Source of the DNA: Udeniomyces pyricola
Taxonomy: Eukaryota > Basidiomycota > Tremellomycetes > Cystofilobasidiales > Mrakiaceae
Length of the DNA stretch: 64,000 bases
Assembly (NCBI GenBank): GCA_039545295.1
Contig: BCIK01000004.1
Location: 683,389-747,388 of the forward strand
Reading direction: 5' to 3'
In this document: positions 12,801-25,549 of the stretch, piece after piece
How the letters are laid out: the number at the start of each line of letters is the position of its first letter
Numbering within the stretch: position 1 is the stretch's first letter
The notes under the pieces: model-generated
Databases searched by the model: none
The model's input: only the letters and a program-made list of their open reading frames with translations
What the model was told of the DNA's origin: nothing
Position numbers and translations under genes: made by a program

Positions 12801-15800
12801 ATTTCTCACAGCCATCCTTATGCTTCACGGTCAAATTTCGCAGGACCTTGCTGTCAAGACGATCGAAGAGATCTGGTTCTCAGACCTAGCCAATCTTTCT
12901 AGCGACGCTCGATCTCACTCTCCCTCGCCTACACCAGGCGGTCCTAAAGCCGCCTTGCGGACCAAGGCTGCCGTTTTCATGGAGGTCGCTGGCTTGTTCA
13001 AAGAGCGACAAAGCCCACTCGAACAGTTCCTTCGTCAGGTAAGCATGGCCGTGCAGACGCGCCTCGGCTGACTCCTCAGTTCGAAATGCACTCAGGCTGC
13101 CATTGACAGCTTCGTTTTTTCTTTGTACGCACACAACACCAGATCGTCGCCGACAAACGCAAGCCCAAACTGAAAGAGCTCAAGCACAAAGACATGAAGG
13201 TCTCGGATGGGATTCTCGACCATTACCGCGAGCTGTCGGACGCACTCGTCGAGCAGTTGCTTGACTCGGACGAGCTGCCCGACTTTGTAAGCTGTCCTGT
13301 CGCTTTCGTTGGATGACTATTTGACGCTTCTTCGCTGAACTTTTCCTTGCATTTGGCCCCTTTGTCTTATTTTCTTTTCCAGTCCGTCAGCAACTGCATT
13401 AAGGCCATTTATCACCTCTCAGTCGTGTACCCTGAATGTGTCTCGACGAGCAAGGCGGCAACACTGCTTCGCTACCTGCCAACCGTATCCAACGTAAGTT
13501 CCTTGATCGTACATGAAGCGAAGCCTTCTCCATATCAATCCGCACCTTCGAAAGTCCGAAACGCGTGCTCACCGTCTCCATTAACATGAATTCACAATTC
13601 CAGTCCGAAGAACTTGCTACAGCTAGTTTCCTACTCAAGATTTTTAGGGCCTGCGTAGTCAAGATGCCGAAGACGGCGTCCAACTTTGCCCGCGACCTTG
13701 AAAAGAAGCTATTGCCGATGATCAACAGTGGGACAGGGGGGGCCCTCGTGAGTCTTCGTCACTCCATCCTCTTGTCCTCTTTTGTTTTGCCTCTCAACCA
13801 TCAGTCAGGTGCGTCAGAACCTTCTAATCACTGATCGATCTACCATGTTCGTGTGTTTTACTTCGAGTAGGGCCTCCAAGACAGTATTGCCTGTCTCTGT
13901 GCCGTTGTCAATAATTTGACATTTGACTACGAGCGAGTCATCAAGATCCTCGGGAGTTGTGTCGGTACGTGATGAACATATCTCAAATCCCCTCGCCTGA
14001 CCATGCGTCAGGCATCGTTCAAGTCTCTAACGACTACGATCGTTTCGTTTGCTTGCTTTTCCTTCTCTTCGTAATTTGGCGTCCCATCACAGCCAAATTG
14101 GAAGCCGTTCGGACCGCGTACCAACAGTCCCAGCGTTTCCCACCTGATCAGCGAAGCCTAGCGCTCATGCTGTACATTGTCGCTCTTCTCGGAGAGCACT
14201 GTGACTTTGACGCTATCCGAGCCAACCTTAGCGGTACGTCTCGCATGGAGATGGCAGAGCGAGGCTATCTCGAACATCAACTGTAGTCTAATTGCATTCC
14301 TTTCCTGTTTCCTTCTCTTTTCTCTATGCCGACTCTCGCTGCAATATATTACAGTGTACTCGGTCGAAATCAATCGTATCAGCAAGGATTACATTTCAGA
14401 TTATATATTCGAGGTGCTGTGCTCGTACCAGCAAATGCCTGTCACTCCACTAGTGAAGAAAGCGTCGCTGACGTCGCTGGGTAGGAGCCATTTCTCTCTC
14501 CGCACTCTGCTCTAAAGCTGAATTTCAGTCACCACTCTAGGATGAATTGTCGTGTTTACAAGTCGTTCAATTATTTTACCCCTTCACTCCCCCCTCCTCC
14601 CTTCCCTTACGCTCATACTCTCTGTCTTTCCCCGTCCATGACGTTGCTGGCTCCCAGGGTTCCTCTATCGAGCGTACCCGACGCTCATGCTTCACCCCAT
14701 GAGTCTCGCCATCATGGATGACGTCCTGTCCTCTGACGATCTCGACTCTCGGGCGACGCTTTTGAGCATCATTCAAGACTTTTTGATCTCTCAAGCTCAG
14801 AGGCTCGGCAAGGAAGGGATAGACGCTGTGAATGGCATCGAGGACGGTAAGTGAGGGAACAGGGAAGACTCTGGCTCAACAGATCTTTCCTCGGATAACA
14901 TTTCACGTTTTGGTTACTGATGACGCTGTATTCTCCCAGATCCAGACGACAGTATTGACATGACGGAACTCATCGGTGATACTGAGGGATTCGCCGAGTC
15001 CGGGTAAGAGATCGCTCCAACTATCCTCGTCAAGTCTCCTTTTCTTTTATCCTGAGTGACAAGGACGACAAGCACTTACTCATCGTGAATTTGTAAATTG
15101 ATTCGTCTGATGATCTTGAACAGAGTGAGCTCAACCATCGTTCAACGATACCTTCATCGGATCCTCGATGCCGCCCTGCACGCGCAAACTCAGCACCTAG
15201 CCATGGACATCCTCACCTTCACTGTCAGGCAAGGGCTTGCCCATCCTATCCAGGTATGTGGCGCGCAAGACTGGTTCTTTTTCCTCCGTAGCTGAATATG
15301 CCGTCAGTTGACTTCTCATGCTTCCTCACTCTTACCTTGCGTATGTCCAGTCAACGCCCATCATCATCGCATTGGAGACCTCGGCCGATCCATCGCTATC
15401 CGCTCGAGCGTTTGCCCTTCATACGATACTTCATCACAAGCATGCGTCCATCATCAACTCTCGGTTCATTGAAACAGCCAAGCTTTGCTTCCAGTACCAG
15501 CAGAAGAGTGTCGTTCAGGGTCCAGCACGAGGTTCGATCATCGAAACCTCATCTGAAGAATCTCTCCTCATACATGCAGGCGATAGCTGACATGTGACTG
15601 TTGCTTCTTTCTTTTTCTGCTGGATTGGTTCATCTCGTGAATTGACTTGAATTTGGATTTGGATTTGTCGTGGTTGACTCGTACGATGGTAGGATTCCGA
15701 CACGTCATCACAACATTCTCAGCTGAACCAATCCCGATGGCGCTCTGGCGGCAATGGTACGGCTTGATTCGAGAAAAGCGGCCACTCAAAAAGGACTATC

Positions 15801-17034
15801 TCCAGCATCTTGTCCGGTCTCTCGATCTTGGCTTGCCTTCGCCGACAGCCACTTGTTCCGCTGTGAGTGCAGTCGTTCTTTCTCTTTCCTTGCCCATGTC
15901 CGTGTGAGTCAAGAGGTTTGCAGAGTTAGTGCTGATACTTCATGCTTGACTTTCGGCTTTGGTTCCCGTTCTCGCTTGATGACCGGTCGATGCTGTAGGA
16001 CGATCTTGGTTTCTGCCGCTTCATCATTGACAACCTTGCCACGGTTGACTATAAAAACCAAGAGGAAGTCTTCTTCGTCCTCGACCGACTCACAGCCATC
16101 CTTTCTGTATCGGGTGTTGCGCTGTTTGAAGTGGTCAGCAGGCTTGACATGAGAGGACGAGACAAGAGCGAGAGCGTGCTCGATGGGAAGGTCTTGGTCT
16201 GTGTGGGAGCTCAGCAGACTATCATACCGGGATCTCAGGAAGACGTAAGTCCAAATCATGTAAAGCTGACCAGGAACCGGTCGCTGCTTTCAAGAGACCT
16301 GATCCGGAGGTCCAGCGTTTCCGTAACCTTGTTGACTGATTCAACGACGCTTCTCTTGCTTGCCTCGGCTCAATTTCTTCCTGCAGGAACTTGCGTCTTC
16401 TCCAATCGCTTCGGCTTCGAGCGCACCTGGCAGTGCGTATCCATCACCTTCCTGCATTTCTCTACGCTGTTCCATTGACAGGGAGAGTGTTTGATCTCAC
16501 GCGTCATCGACCTTCCCACACAGATTACAACGCGACTGTGCTTGCCAACTACACGATTGTCATGTCGCTCATCTTCGTCCTCAAAGCGCATCTCAAATTG
16601 CTCTATGGTGTCTCAGAAGAGTAAGCTCTGACCGATGCATATCAGAGAATGCGTACCACAGCAGATCTGACCTTCGCCCCTGTTTTACTGGCTCGAACAC
16701 CAGGAAATGCAAGAGGTTCATCGCGGCCGGTTCCAAGAAGTCGACTCAAGGCGACAAACCCGCCGTGCGGTCTCCCATTGTGCCACTTGTCATGCCACTT
16801 GAGCGAATCCCATTTGCCTTGAAACCACTCGAGACGGTCGGAGACGTTCAATCTCAGATCGAGGCGGTACGTTTATCAGGCGACTCTCCGGTTCTGATCT
16901 TGTGGTACATTGATCGTATATTCGATTGTAGCAAAGGCTGACATAACAACCCGCCTTACCGCTTATCTCAGTTCCTTGAAATAGCCCATACGGATGGACT
17001 CGAAGAGGAAGAAGGCGAAGAAGAGGCATCATGA
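6862..17034 (+). CDS. SCC2: cohesin-loading factor SCC2/Mis4/Nipped-B
   Basis: Thirty-two exons keep one frame to about 2141 aa. Starts and ends: 6862-7048, 7290-7500, 7627-8657, 8774-9492, 9606-9705, 9796-10178, 10306-10602, 10713-10789, 10893-11037, 11188-11358, 11533-11637, 11740-11915, 12007-12199, 12354-12500, 12613-12750, 12844-13038, 13143-13286, 13383-13493, 13604-13747, 13871-13964, 14093-14233, 14355-14480, 14658-14846, 14940-15003, 15124-15253, 15351-15531, 15693-15862, 15999-16244, 16387-16432, 16482-16620, 16704-16866, 16972-17034. Scc2 with Scc4 loads cohesin onto chromosomes. The N-terminus is Pro/Gln/Ser-rich and disordered. The rest is HEAT-like, with family signatures [70 protein letters not shown] and [14 protein letters not shown]. 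The tail is Glu-rich. The first two exons are less certain; a start at 7566 with a 44-nt intron is the alternative. Confidence 0.93.
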
Positions 17035-17742
17035 TCGTCAACTCACCCTTTCTCCATCTATCCATCCACCTCACTTTGATGGTCCCCATCAACTGTTTAT
17101 GTGCCATCGTTCCAGGCGTTGTCTCTCTTGTCGAAACGACACTCTCAGCTAGCTCTTCCTTCCCTGCATTGCGTTTTGTCTATCTCCTTCCGGCATCAAT
17201 TTTTTTCCTGCTTCTTTCTGTTTCTCTCGCTGTCAACCAACTACCCTTCCTTATCCATCTCTTCTTTGCAGCTATTTCATGACGCCTCCCGATGTGTTTA
17301 ATACTGTCTATTTCAATACTTCGTATGAATTCTCATCCGGCCGTTCAGGCGCATTTATCCGCACGAGTCAAGCTAGGTATGTGATGACATGACACGCGAC
17401 GGCCATTGAGGAGGATGATTTATCGATGGCCACGCGTTTTGCAGGATAGAGGCCACTCGAGTCGCATGGGAGTTGAGGCCGCTGATCAGGAGACTACTAG
17501 TAGACGAACTCCCTTACGCCATGAGCCGATAGATTCACGCCAGCTGATTGATTGACCAGTTGTTGAGTGATACATCGATGATCGGACAAGCCTCGAGCTG
17601 AAGGCTGTGAGGCCTGTTCTTCACGAAAGCTGTGCCAAGTGCAACATGTTGCATTCGTAGATTCCGCCTGCGGTTTGAGCTTTCAGCTCCGACGACATAC
17701 TTCTCGCATCATCTAATACTCCCCTGCATTGTTCTATACATC
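17035..17742. other. intergenic between SCC2 and GPN2
   Basis: About 0.7 kb between two plus-strand genes. Pyrimidine-rich sequence follows the SCC2 stop. No ORF with coding character was found. Confidence 0.45.
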
Positions 17743-19515
17743 ATGCCATTCGGACAGCTAGTGATCGGTCCTCCAGGTACCCCCCTTGTCCTTCCGGCCG
17801 ACTAGCACTTCTCGGCCGAATCGAACATCGATTGACCTAGTCTCGCTTTGCTCCTTCTTACTCTCTGCTTACACATATCCATCGGCCCTTCCCTCGCTGT
17901 CTATCCCAAGGGTCCGGCAAGACAACTTACTGCTATGGCATGCACCAGGCAAGCCTCTTGGAACTCTTTCTTTCCGCCGTCTTCCCAACAGGACATGACG
18001 CTGACGCGCCTACCTCTCGTTATGTATTCGATAGTTTCTCACCGCTCTTCACCGACCGGTCCACATCATCAACCTCGACCCGGCCAACGCCCATATCCCG
18101 TACCCTTGTTCTCTTTCGATAGCTTCGCTAGTCACTCTCGAGGACGCCATGACCGAATTTGGTCTGGGGCCCAACGGGGCGATGTTGTATTGCATGGAGT
18201 ACCTTGAGGCCAACTTTGATTGGCTCGAACAAGGGCTCGCTGCTCTGGACGGAGACTACTTCATCTTCGATATTGCTGGTCAGGTACGACTTAGTAATTT
18301 CGTCTTGGCTCTGTCTTCATGATCACACGACTGACTTGTATCACACCTTGGTCTCGGTGTCAATTTACCAGGTCGAGCTGACGACGAACCATGGCTCGCT
18401 CACGCGTATAATGGAACGTCTTCGAAAGCTCGACTATCGCGTCAGTGCCTCTATTTCCTTCCTGAGTTCTTATGAGCTCATCTCTCTTACATTGTCGTTT
18501 CCTTTTTCCACCTTTGTTACTTTATCTATGTCATGTTCATGCTGCATTTCTCCCCTCTATTCCGCTTGCTACCTCGTGTGTTCTGTCCGACAGCTGGCCG
18601 CCGTCCACCTCTCGGATGCGTCGTACCTGACAGATCCCTCGAAATACGTGTCGGTGTTGCTGCTCTCACTACGGACCATGCTTCAACTCGAGATGCCCCA
18701 TGTTAACGTTCTGTCCAAAATGGACGTCATCACCAAGTTTGGTGATCTGCGTGAGTCGTCGTCGGTCGGGGAGGGCGTTGACGGCTGCTTGCGTCGTCAT
18801 CGATTTCCCCCTTCTGGAGCTATCAGTCCTTGTCCGAATAGAATTCTCGAACGTCTCCCTGAAATTTTGTCCTGTTTCACGCTCCTCTTGTAGCTTTCAA
18901 TCTGGATTACTATACCGAGGTTCAAGACCTGTCTCAACTCTCAATCCTACTGGAGCAGGACCCGAGGCTCGCTCGGTTTGGCGAGTTGAACAAGGCCATT
19001 TGCGAGATCGTCGAGGACTTTGGCCTCGTAGGGTTTGAGACGCTGGCTGTTGAGGTAAGGGTACCCTTCGTTCATACTCCAACTACGTGTCGATGGCAAA
19101 GAGAGAGTTTCCCGAGTTGAATCACAATGACTCGAGTTGTTACTCACTTAGGCGTCTCCCTTCCGTTCTACGTGTGCGCGTACCCTTGTACTCACAGGAC
19201 AAAAAATCGATGCTCTCCCTACTCCGGATTCTTGATAAAGCTACTGGCTACATCTTTATCCCTCCTAGCGGCGTAACTCCCGCCTCGTCCTCAACCTCCG
19301 CCGGTGCCAACCCGAACGGGAGCAGCAGCAGTACCCCCAACGCGGCGTCTCTGTTCTCGTCGATATCAGGGCCCGTCCAAGGGGGTCGTGATGTGGGAGA
19401 AGTGCAAGAGAGATGGATTGATCACAAGGACGACTTTGATGAGTACGAGAAGGAGGAGTGGCGGAAGGAAGGCCTTCGGGCGAGCAGTCGTCGGGCTACA
19501 TTAGGTGATTCATGA
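17743..19515 (+). CDS. GPN2: GPN-loop GTPase 2
   Basis: Seven exons (17743-17776, 17911-17948, 18035-18283, 18372-18440, 18594-18750, 18894-19054, 19198-19515) join to about 341 aa, the usual size of fungal Gpn2. GPN GTPases help assemble and import RNA polymerase II and III. The P-loop GPPGSGKTT spans the first junction, followed by INLDPANAHIPYP, the family-defining GPN loop in FGLGPNGAMLYC, the switch motif FDIAGQVEL, and SKMDVI for base recognition. The second intron is GC-AG: the donor GCAAGC after CAG joins MHQ to FLTALHRP, while reading through gives an unrelated frame. The C-terminus is a variable Ser/Asn and Glu/Arg-rich tail. GPN2 is chosen over GPN1/GPN3 on overall pattern. Confidence 0.92.
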
Positions 19516-19868
19516 TGACTTGATCAACGGTTGCGCGCCTGTTTCCTTTGCATGGTCTGCCCTAACAGTGAATGCGCTTTGTGCACTGGATTGGGGAAGA
19601 TGCTCCATGAGACTTGAGAATGTGGTGTGATGAGAGTTTGTGCGGTTTGATGTCAAAAGTGGACAGCAATGTATATGACATAAGAGGTGTATATATCAAC
19701 ATATGCTGATATATATATATATGTAGATGCAAGCTGATTAATCCAAGGGCCAAGGGGCTCCATCGACCTGTGGCAATCGAAACATGGCCCTCCTTCCCCT
19801 TGCTGCTTCCTTCCACCTCCCCCCTTCCCTCCCCCCTCCCCCCCCCCCACTTCCCCTTTCCATCTAAC
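19516..19868. other. intergenic between GPN2 and the SR-protein gene
   Basis: About 350 bp with a TA microsatellite near 19710-19723 and long C-rich tracts (19812-19858) just before the start codon at 19869. No gene. Confidence 0.45.
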
Positions 19869-22290
19869 ATGTCTTCTGGACGACGACTCTATATCGGACG
19901 ATTGGCTCCGGGTATGCTCCATCATCGTCTCCTCATCTCATCCATCAACTGTCCATCCATCGCTCCATACTTAATCATCTCTTCCCTCCGTCGCCTCTCC
20001 CTTTCCTTTTCGCATCGCCTCGCGTCCCCGTTTCTTCCGCTTCTTTCTGGCCGTCTCGTCCTCCCTCGCTTCTGTCCTCGGTCCATTCGCATTCCCTCCA
20101 ATCAGATGCTACCCGAAAGGACATCGACACTTTCTTCGAGGGTTACGGAGCCCTCGTCGATGTCCGCATCATGAACGGCTTCGGTTTTGTCGAGTTTGAG
20201 ACGAGCAAGGTAAATGGCCTTCTTTCTTCCTCTGGATCCTTGCTGCTCACTAAGTCCTCTCTGCCTCTGACGGTGTAGCTGACGTCTGTCTCTCATACAT
20301 CAGGATGCCATGGACGCTGTCGCCGACAAGAACGGAGCAAAACTGCTGTGGGTGCCCAGTCTATCCTGGGCGGTTTGGCCTTGACCGTCGTGCCTGCTTC
20401 TGTTCCTTGCCGTTTCGTTTCTCGCGTTCATCTACTGATGGTGATGACGCTTGCTCCATCTTGATCCTACTCATCAGCGGAGAGTCGTACGTTCCTTCTT
20501 ACCGCCTTTATTTGATTATCCGTCTCTCCTATCCGGTCACAAACATCCGTACTGACAGAGGGTTGTTCTGTCCTCGTCGTTCTTTCGCAGGATCATCCTT
20601 GAAATCGCCAAGGACACCCGACGAAGGGACGTCTACGACGCTGGACCTGGGTTCGTCATTTCTTATCACTGCCTCCTTACCGCTATGCTTCTCCTTGCCC
20701 TGACGCTCTCGTTCCTTTGCTAATCTTATCGCACCTTTCCGTCCCAGATTCAACGGTCCTGACCGACGAGGTCCCCCTTCCTCCCGAGGCCCTCCTCGCG
20801 GAACCCGAGGACGAGTCCTTGTCAAGGGCATCAGTGGCGGCATGAGCTGGCAGGTAAGGCTTGTTCTTTTTTTTTTCTCTCGTCGAGGGCGAGGTGTTCG
20901 TTCTTTCCCGTCCCCTTCTCTCTTTCGTTTCTCTTCTGGGCCTGGTTCAGTCGCATGCCTTTGGCTACGGTCGTCTCCGCGGATACCGGGCGCGCGTGTG
21001 CGTGTGTATGTGGAACACACGCTTGAAAGGGCATTCATCTAGCCGATGCCCTCACGGAAGGCTTGCGACTTTCCATCTCCCTCTCGTTACACGATCGTGG
21101 TCTGGCGGATCGAACGGTCGACGTGCGGCGCGCTCGGGAGGTATGGGCGGCGTAAGATCATCGACAGTGATTGTCAGCGTCGATTGGCAATCATTGTGCG
21201 CAAGGACGTTTGGCGACGGCCTGGTACTCTATCGAGGACGTCACGCGCTCGGTCTCTGTGGTTTGATTTAGCGCATCCTCCGCTCATGGTTTCCGCAAGA
21301 TCATCGACTGGTCTCGTTCGACGTTTTTTCCACATATATATCTTGTCTCCCGCCCGGCTCTCGCACTCGGTTCGGTCGGCCGCACGCACGCGCTCCTCGA
21401 ATCTGGCGGTCGTCTCGCTCGGGTTTCGGTTTCCTAACAAATCTTTCCGCTTGGCCAACCTTGACCTTCCCTCCCCGTCCCGCTGCACCTCACCCACCTC
21501 TACCTGGCCCGACCGTTGGTTTCGCCTCCATCAGGACCTCAAGGACTTCGGTCGAGAGGGAGGACCCGTTTCTTTCGCCGACGTCGACCGAGATCACCCG
21601 GGACAAGGGTACGTGCCGCTCTCTTCTTTGAGCCTGGAACTACTGACTCGACTTTGATTAACGCGCGCGACTTGTTGCATCTTTCTGTCCTGCAGTATCA
21701 TTGAGTTCCCCTCTCCTCAGGATGCCGAGGAGGCCGTCAGGAAGCTTGACGGTCTCGAAATCCGAGGTGTTCCCGTTCAGGTCGTCCTCGACGTGAGTCG
21801 GCCGCGAATCAGCGACGTGTCCCTTTTGATCAGCTTTTGAGAGCCGGAATCTGACTGGTATACTCTGTTGCTTATATCTTATCTCGTTGAGCGTTCGTAG
21901 ACTCCCATCGATGGCGGAGATTGGCGACGAGATGAGGGTCGGGACCGAGGAGACCGCGGTTACGACCGACGAGGCGACGACCGACGAGAGTGAGTTCTCA
22001 CCCACTTTGCCCAGTATACGCGGGTTCTTCTTTAGCCGGTCCTGATTTGACTTTTGCTGCTTTCACCACGTCCCAGTGACCGATACGGTTCTTCCCGACG
22101 AGACGACCGAGACTACCGAAGGGACGACCGACGGGATGACAGGCAAGTCTCATCTTCTGCTTGTGCCCGTCTTTCTGTCTCTCGATGGAAATCGATGCTG
22201 TTTGCATACTGACTCTCGACCGCAGGGATTACTATGGCTCTAGGCGATTCGACGACCGAAGGGATGACAGGTAAGTTGCCTGCCAAGGGC

Positions 22291-22335
<45 letters not shown>

Positions 22336-22677
22336 TCACTGTTGTTATTTGCTTTCGTTCGCGCTTGTCGTTCCAGTCTGCATGCTGACTCGCGTAACCT
22401 CAGGGATGGCTACTCTTACAGGCGGGACGACCGAGATTACCGCCGATCGGACCGGGACGACCGGGACTACCGACGAGACGACCGACGGGATGACCGAAGG
22501 GGAGGTGACGACCGAAGGGACGATTACCGCCGAGAGAGGGATGACCGACCCGCTAGGTCGCCCCCTCCCCGTGAGGAGAGGAGGAGGTCGAGGTCGCCTG
22601 TCGCGAGGTCGAGGTCAAGGTCTCCTATCGCGCCTGCTGGAGCTGCCAAGGTCGATGAGGATAACGGTGGATGGTAA
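19869..22677 (+). CDS. SR-family splicing factor (two RRMs, RS/RD tail; Srp2-like)
   Basis: Twelve exons (19869-19911, 20106-20209, 20304-20347, 20478-20486, 20591-20650, 20748-20853, 21535-21608, 21696-21792, 21901-21989, 22077-22142, 22226-22270, 22404-22677) give about 336 aa. RRM1 has RNP2 LYIGRL and RNP1 GFGFVEF. The second domain carries SWQDLKD, the heptapeptide that marks the pseudo-RRM of SR proteins. The C-terminus is a long run of Arg-Asp repeats (RRDDRDY type) followed by Arg-Ser dipeptides, expected to be phosphorylated in splicing control. Oddities: exon 4 is only 9 nt and encodes the GES step of RRM1; intron 6 is 681 nt, far longer than its neighbours; the intron after exon 10 is GC-AG; the intron after exon 11 carries 37 consecutive T. 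It is the likely counterpart of S. pombe Srp2 or animal SRSF4/5/6. Nuclear. Confidence 0.92.
22296..22332 (+). repeat. poly-T tract (37 T) in an SR-protein intron
   Basis: An uninterrupted homopolymer lies in intron 11, between the donor at 22271 and the acceptor at 22403. It may act as a polypyrimidine tract, but the length is also typical of slippage and assembly error. Confidence 0.9.
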
Positions 22678-25549
22678 GCTTTGTGTTGGAAAAAAGTTTG
22701 TTTGCGTGAGGGGTGCCACAAAATGGGGGGGAAATCGCCAAAAAGAGGAAAATTCCAAAGATCCCCCTCCACCTTGGTTTTTTGTTCCTTTCCATCTCCA
22801 ACTCCCCTTTTTTCTTTGGTACTTTGGCGTTTGATGCTGGATGCCGGAGCAACCTCCTTTTCTTTTGTGTCTCTTCTCTGTCTCTCTTTCTGATCTTGAT
22901 CTATGGAATGACACTCGCTACCCATGGTTCGACTGGCTGCGCCGATTATCTTCATATTCAATCGAGTGGTTCAGTTTAGCCACTAATCTTGCAAGCCCAG
23001 CGATACCTACGTATATCAGTATAGCTAGGCTCTATAATCCAGTATCTTTCCCTCGATTTTTCTGACACTAACCAACGCATCGATTGACGCGCGTCATGAT
23101 GTCCGCGCGTTATCATGCGCCATGACGCGTCACATCCAAATGCTATTGTAGAAGCGGCGGTGTTGGTATATATAATATACGTACAATATACGTCGCGCGT
23201 GTCATATCATTTAAGGTGTGTATAGTAGTAAATGTTAATTGTTATGTATATGACGTTGCAGCTAAGGTTCGACACAATTTGGGTTCGGACAACTATATAT
23301 ATATACATATACCTTTTGGTGCATAACCCAAGCTTCTGCCAACCAGCTCATGTATGCAGTGTGAGCTGTATCATAGCTTATGCTTGTTTGTGGTGCGTGC
23401 CAGATAGATGGCCAACGACCAACACAACTGTATGTACACCTCAGTGTCAATGGGTGAACTGATGAGCGCCGCATCAGTCGAGCAGAGAGAGACAAGCTCA
23501 GGTGAAAGGTGAATCTGCGGCATAGGAGCTCAGCATCGTTGTGTAGCGGCGTGTAAAATCTGTGGCGGTGCCCGACAGCTAGGAAGACTGGGCGATGATG
23601 GTTAATGGTTAGCGAAATTCGAAACGAGGCAAGACGTGAGTACGCCGGGGCGACTGACTGTTTGTGGTCTCACGCGGATCCGGAGGGCGCGCAGCTTAGG
23701 GATCATCCGAGTAAAGTTACATGCAAAGAAAGGGTATTCGAGTAAAGTCCCGTAAATCTTAAGGTGCAATCGCCGAGCGCGCTGGTCCGAGAGTGAATTT
23801 TACAAAACCGAGTCGCAGATAGTTGAACGTTGATGTATGATGGCAGAGATCTCGATTCGGGAGGCCGGCGAGGGTCCGAGCAATTAGCCTCAGGGTGCGC
23901 CGGTGCGTCGAGACCCACCTTGTCACGTGGTGAATATACCATTAGTTCGTGTTCGCTTGTCTTGAGGATTCTCGGTCGACATCTCGACGGCCTCGATCAA
24001 CTGGATGATACATGATATATACATATATGATACACAGCCGATAACACTCAATTGTACGTTTCACAACAAAGTTGACAGATGATGTGCGTCGCCTGCAGGA
24101 AACAACACCACTGCTTTGTCTTTCTAACCAAGTCGAGTATGCGTTGCCAAATGCGGAAATCGACAGTACGTGATGTTTGCTGAATGTGCACGGTATGATA
24201 CAACGCACGTATCAGAGCACTCCTTTTTTTTTTTCGCGCGCGTGGGTTGTTTGAACGCGTTTGACGTTGATCATGTAGACGCGCGCTTGTACTTCAATTG
24301 ATCTTTGTGCGCGCGTGAGCTGGCATCTGCAGGAGCTTGGAGCTCGGAGATGGATGCGTCTATATATGCATCTTATAGTATATATGTATGAATCTGGCTG
24401 GGGTCTAAGTGCATTCAACAAGTATATAGCATTGCTTGGCGCTCACGCGCTCAATATGTGTAGCTCTGACGTGACACAACGTCCAGTCATGGCGCGTCGA
24501 CGTTCGACGCGTTCGAATGTTCATGTCGGTCGTGATGATCGTTTCTCGCGCGGTGTGTATGGGTGTGGGTTCTTATCACGTTTTTTTGGCGCTGTTCCAG
24601 GTGTCGGCTTATGCTGTGTAAGACTAGTTGGCCGCGCTGGATGCCCGGAGCTCGGAGACTAGCGAGAGTTGACGAAAGCCTGGGTGTGTCGACGAGTGTC
24701 GATCTGTCAAAGGCCGGTGCGGCTTGACATCTTGGGACGCATCGGATGATCATCATCGTCGTCGTCAGTAACATCAGCCAACACAAGAAGAGGCCAAACA
24801 ACGATCGAAAGTCGCTGAATTTCAACTTATCGTGATGCACGATCAGCAAAAAGTCGCGTTGGAGGCGTTCCCCCCCCCCCCCTTCTTTCCTTTTCCGGCA
24901 GTCACGAGTCATGCACCATGGGCTTTGTTTGGAAAATGAAAATTCCGTCAGTCTTTGGGCGCGTTGCGGTAGTGTGTGGCCAGAGTAGGGATCTGACGTG
25001 CTGTCATCAACTCGACGGCACAATCTGCCCTGAACAGAATGGGATGACGGGATGCAACACGGCTGAGGCTACTTGATGAGAAGTATGATCAACCTTTGCC
25101 CTCTGCCACGCGAACGAGAACCGGGCTAAACATCGAAAGCTGAAACGCTGGACTAAGGAGGGAGGGGTCGTCGAAGGGGCTGGGCGCCGGGCGCTGGGTG
25201 GGACAAAGCAACTTGGCCAGGGCGGAACAGTGCTGCGGGCTCGAGTTCCCTTTCCGGCGGATGTCTCTCTCTTGCTCCTCCATCCGTTTCGCTTTCGTTT
25301 GGCCGCCCTGGTGAACCCCCCTTCCCCCTTAGCTGGAATTCCTCGCTGGTCTTGCCCTGATTATATCTTTCAACCTAACGTACCATTACCCCAAGCCCTT
25401 TGACCGGCTAGGATTTCTCTCATCCTTTGCTCTTCATCAACCACCATCGCTCCCTTGCCGAAAGAAGCCCACCGTCCTTTATCCCTCAACAAATCGTTAA
25501 TTCCCGCCCGCCCACTCGGTCACCCAACCCTTCTTCGACTTCGCTCAAA
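22678..25549. other. gene-poor region of about 2.9 kb
   Basis: Contains the 3' flank of the SR-protein gene and the 5' flank of the Ser-rich orphan gene. In between are only short ORFs in all frames, none with recognisable motifs or plausible splice partners. Local features: two palindromes near 23085-23132, TA-rich stretches near 23160-23320 and 24360-24430, several ACGCGT-type CpG-rich words around 24250-24520, and a C10 tract at about 24871. It could hold an ncRNA or replication/regulatory DNA, but nothing in the sequence proves this. Confidence 0.5.
23085..23132. promoter_or_regulatory. pair of GACGCG-type palindromes
   Basis: Two perfect palindromes lie 26 bp apart: TGACGCGCGTCA at 23085-23096 and TGACGCGTCA at 23123-23132. 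They resemble bZIP half-sites (TGACG) flanking MCB-like ACGCGT cores. No adjacent promoter is known, so a binding role is speculative. Confidence 0.3.

Noticed and set aside
20529..21038. 169-aa minus-strand frame opposite the SR-protein gene
   Set aside because: Antisense to SR-protein exons and intron; Arg/Lys/Glu-rich shadow of pyrimidine-rich introns.
23705..23760. Similarity between a CGAGTAAAGTCCCG-like word here and one near 60380
   Set aside because: Only a dozen bases are shared with gaps, which is not enough to call a repeat or mobile element.
24487..25023. 178-aa minus-strand frame in the gene-poor region
   Set aside because: Contains low-complexity His/Thr runs from CA/GT repeats, no domain and no splice partners. 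Not convincing as a gene.
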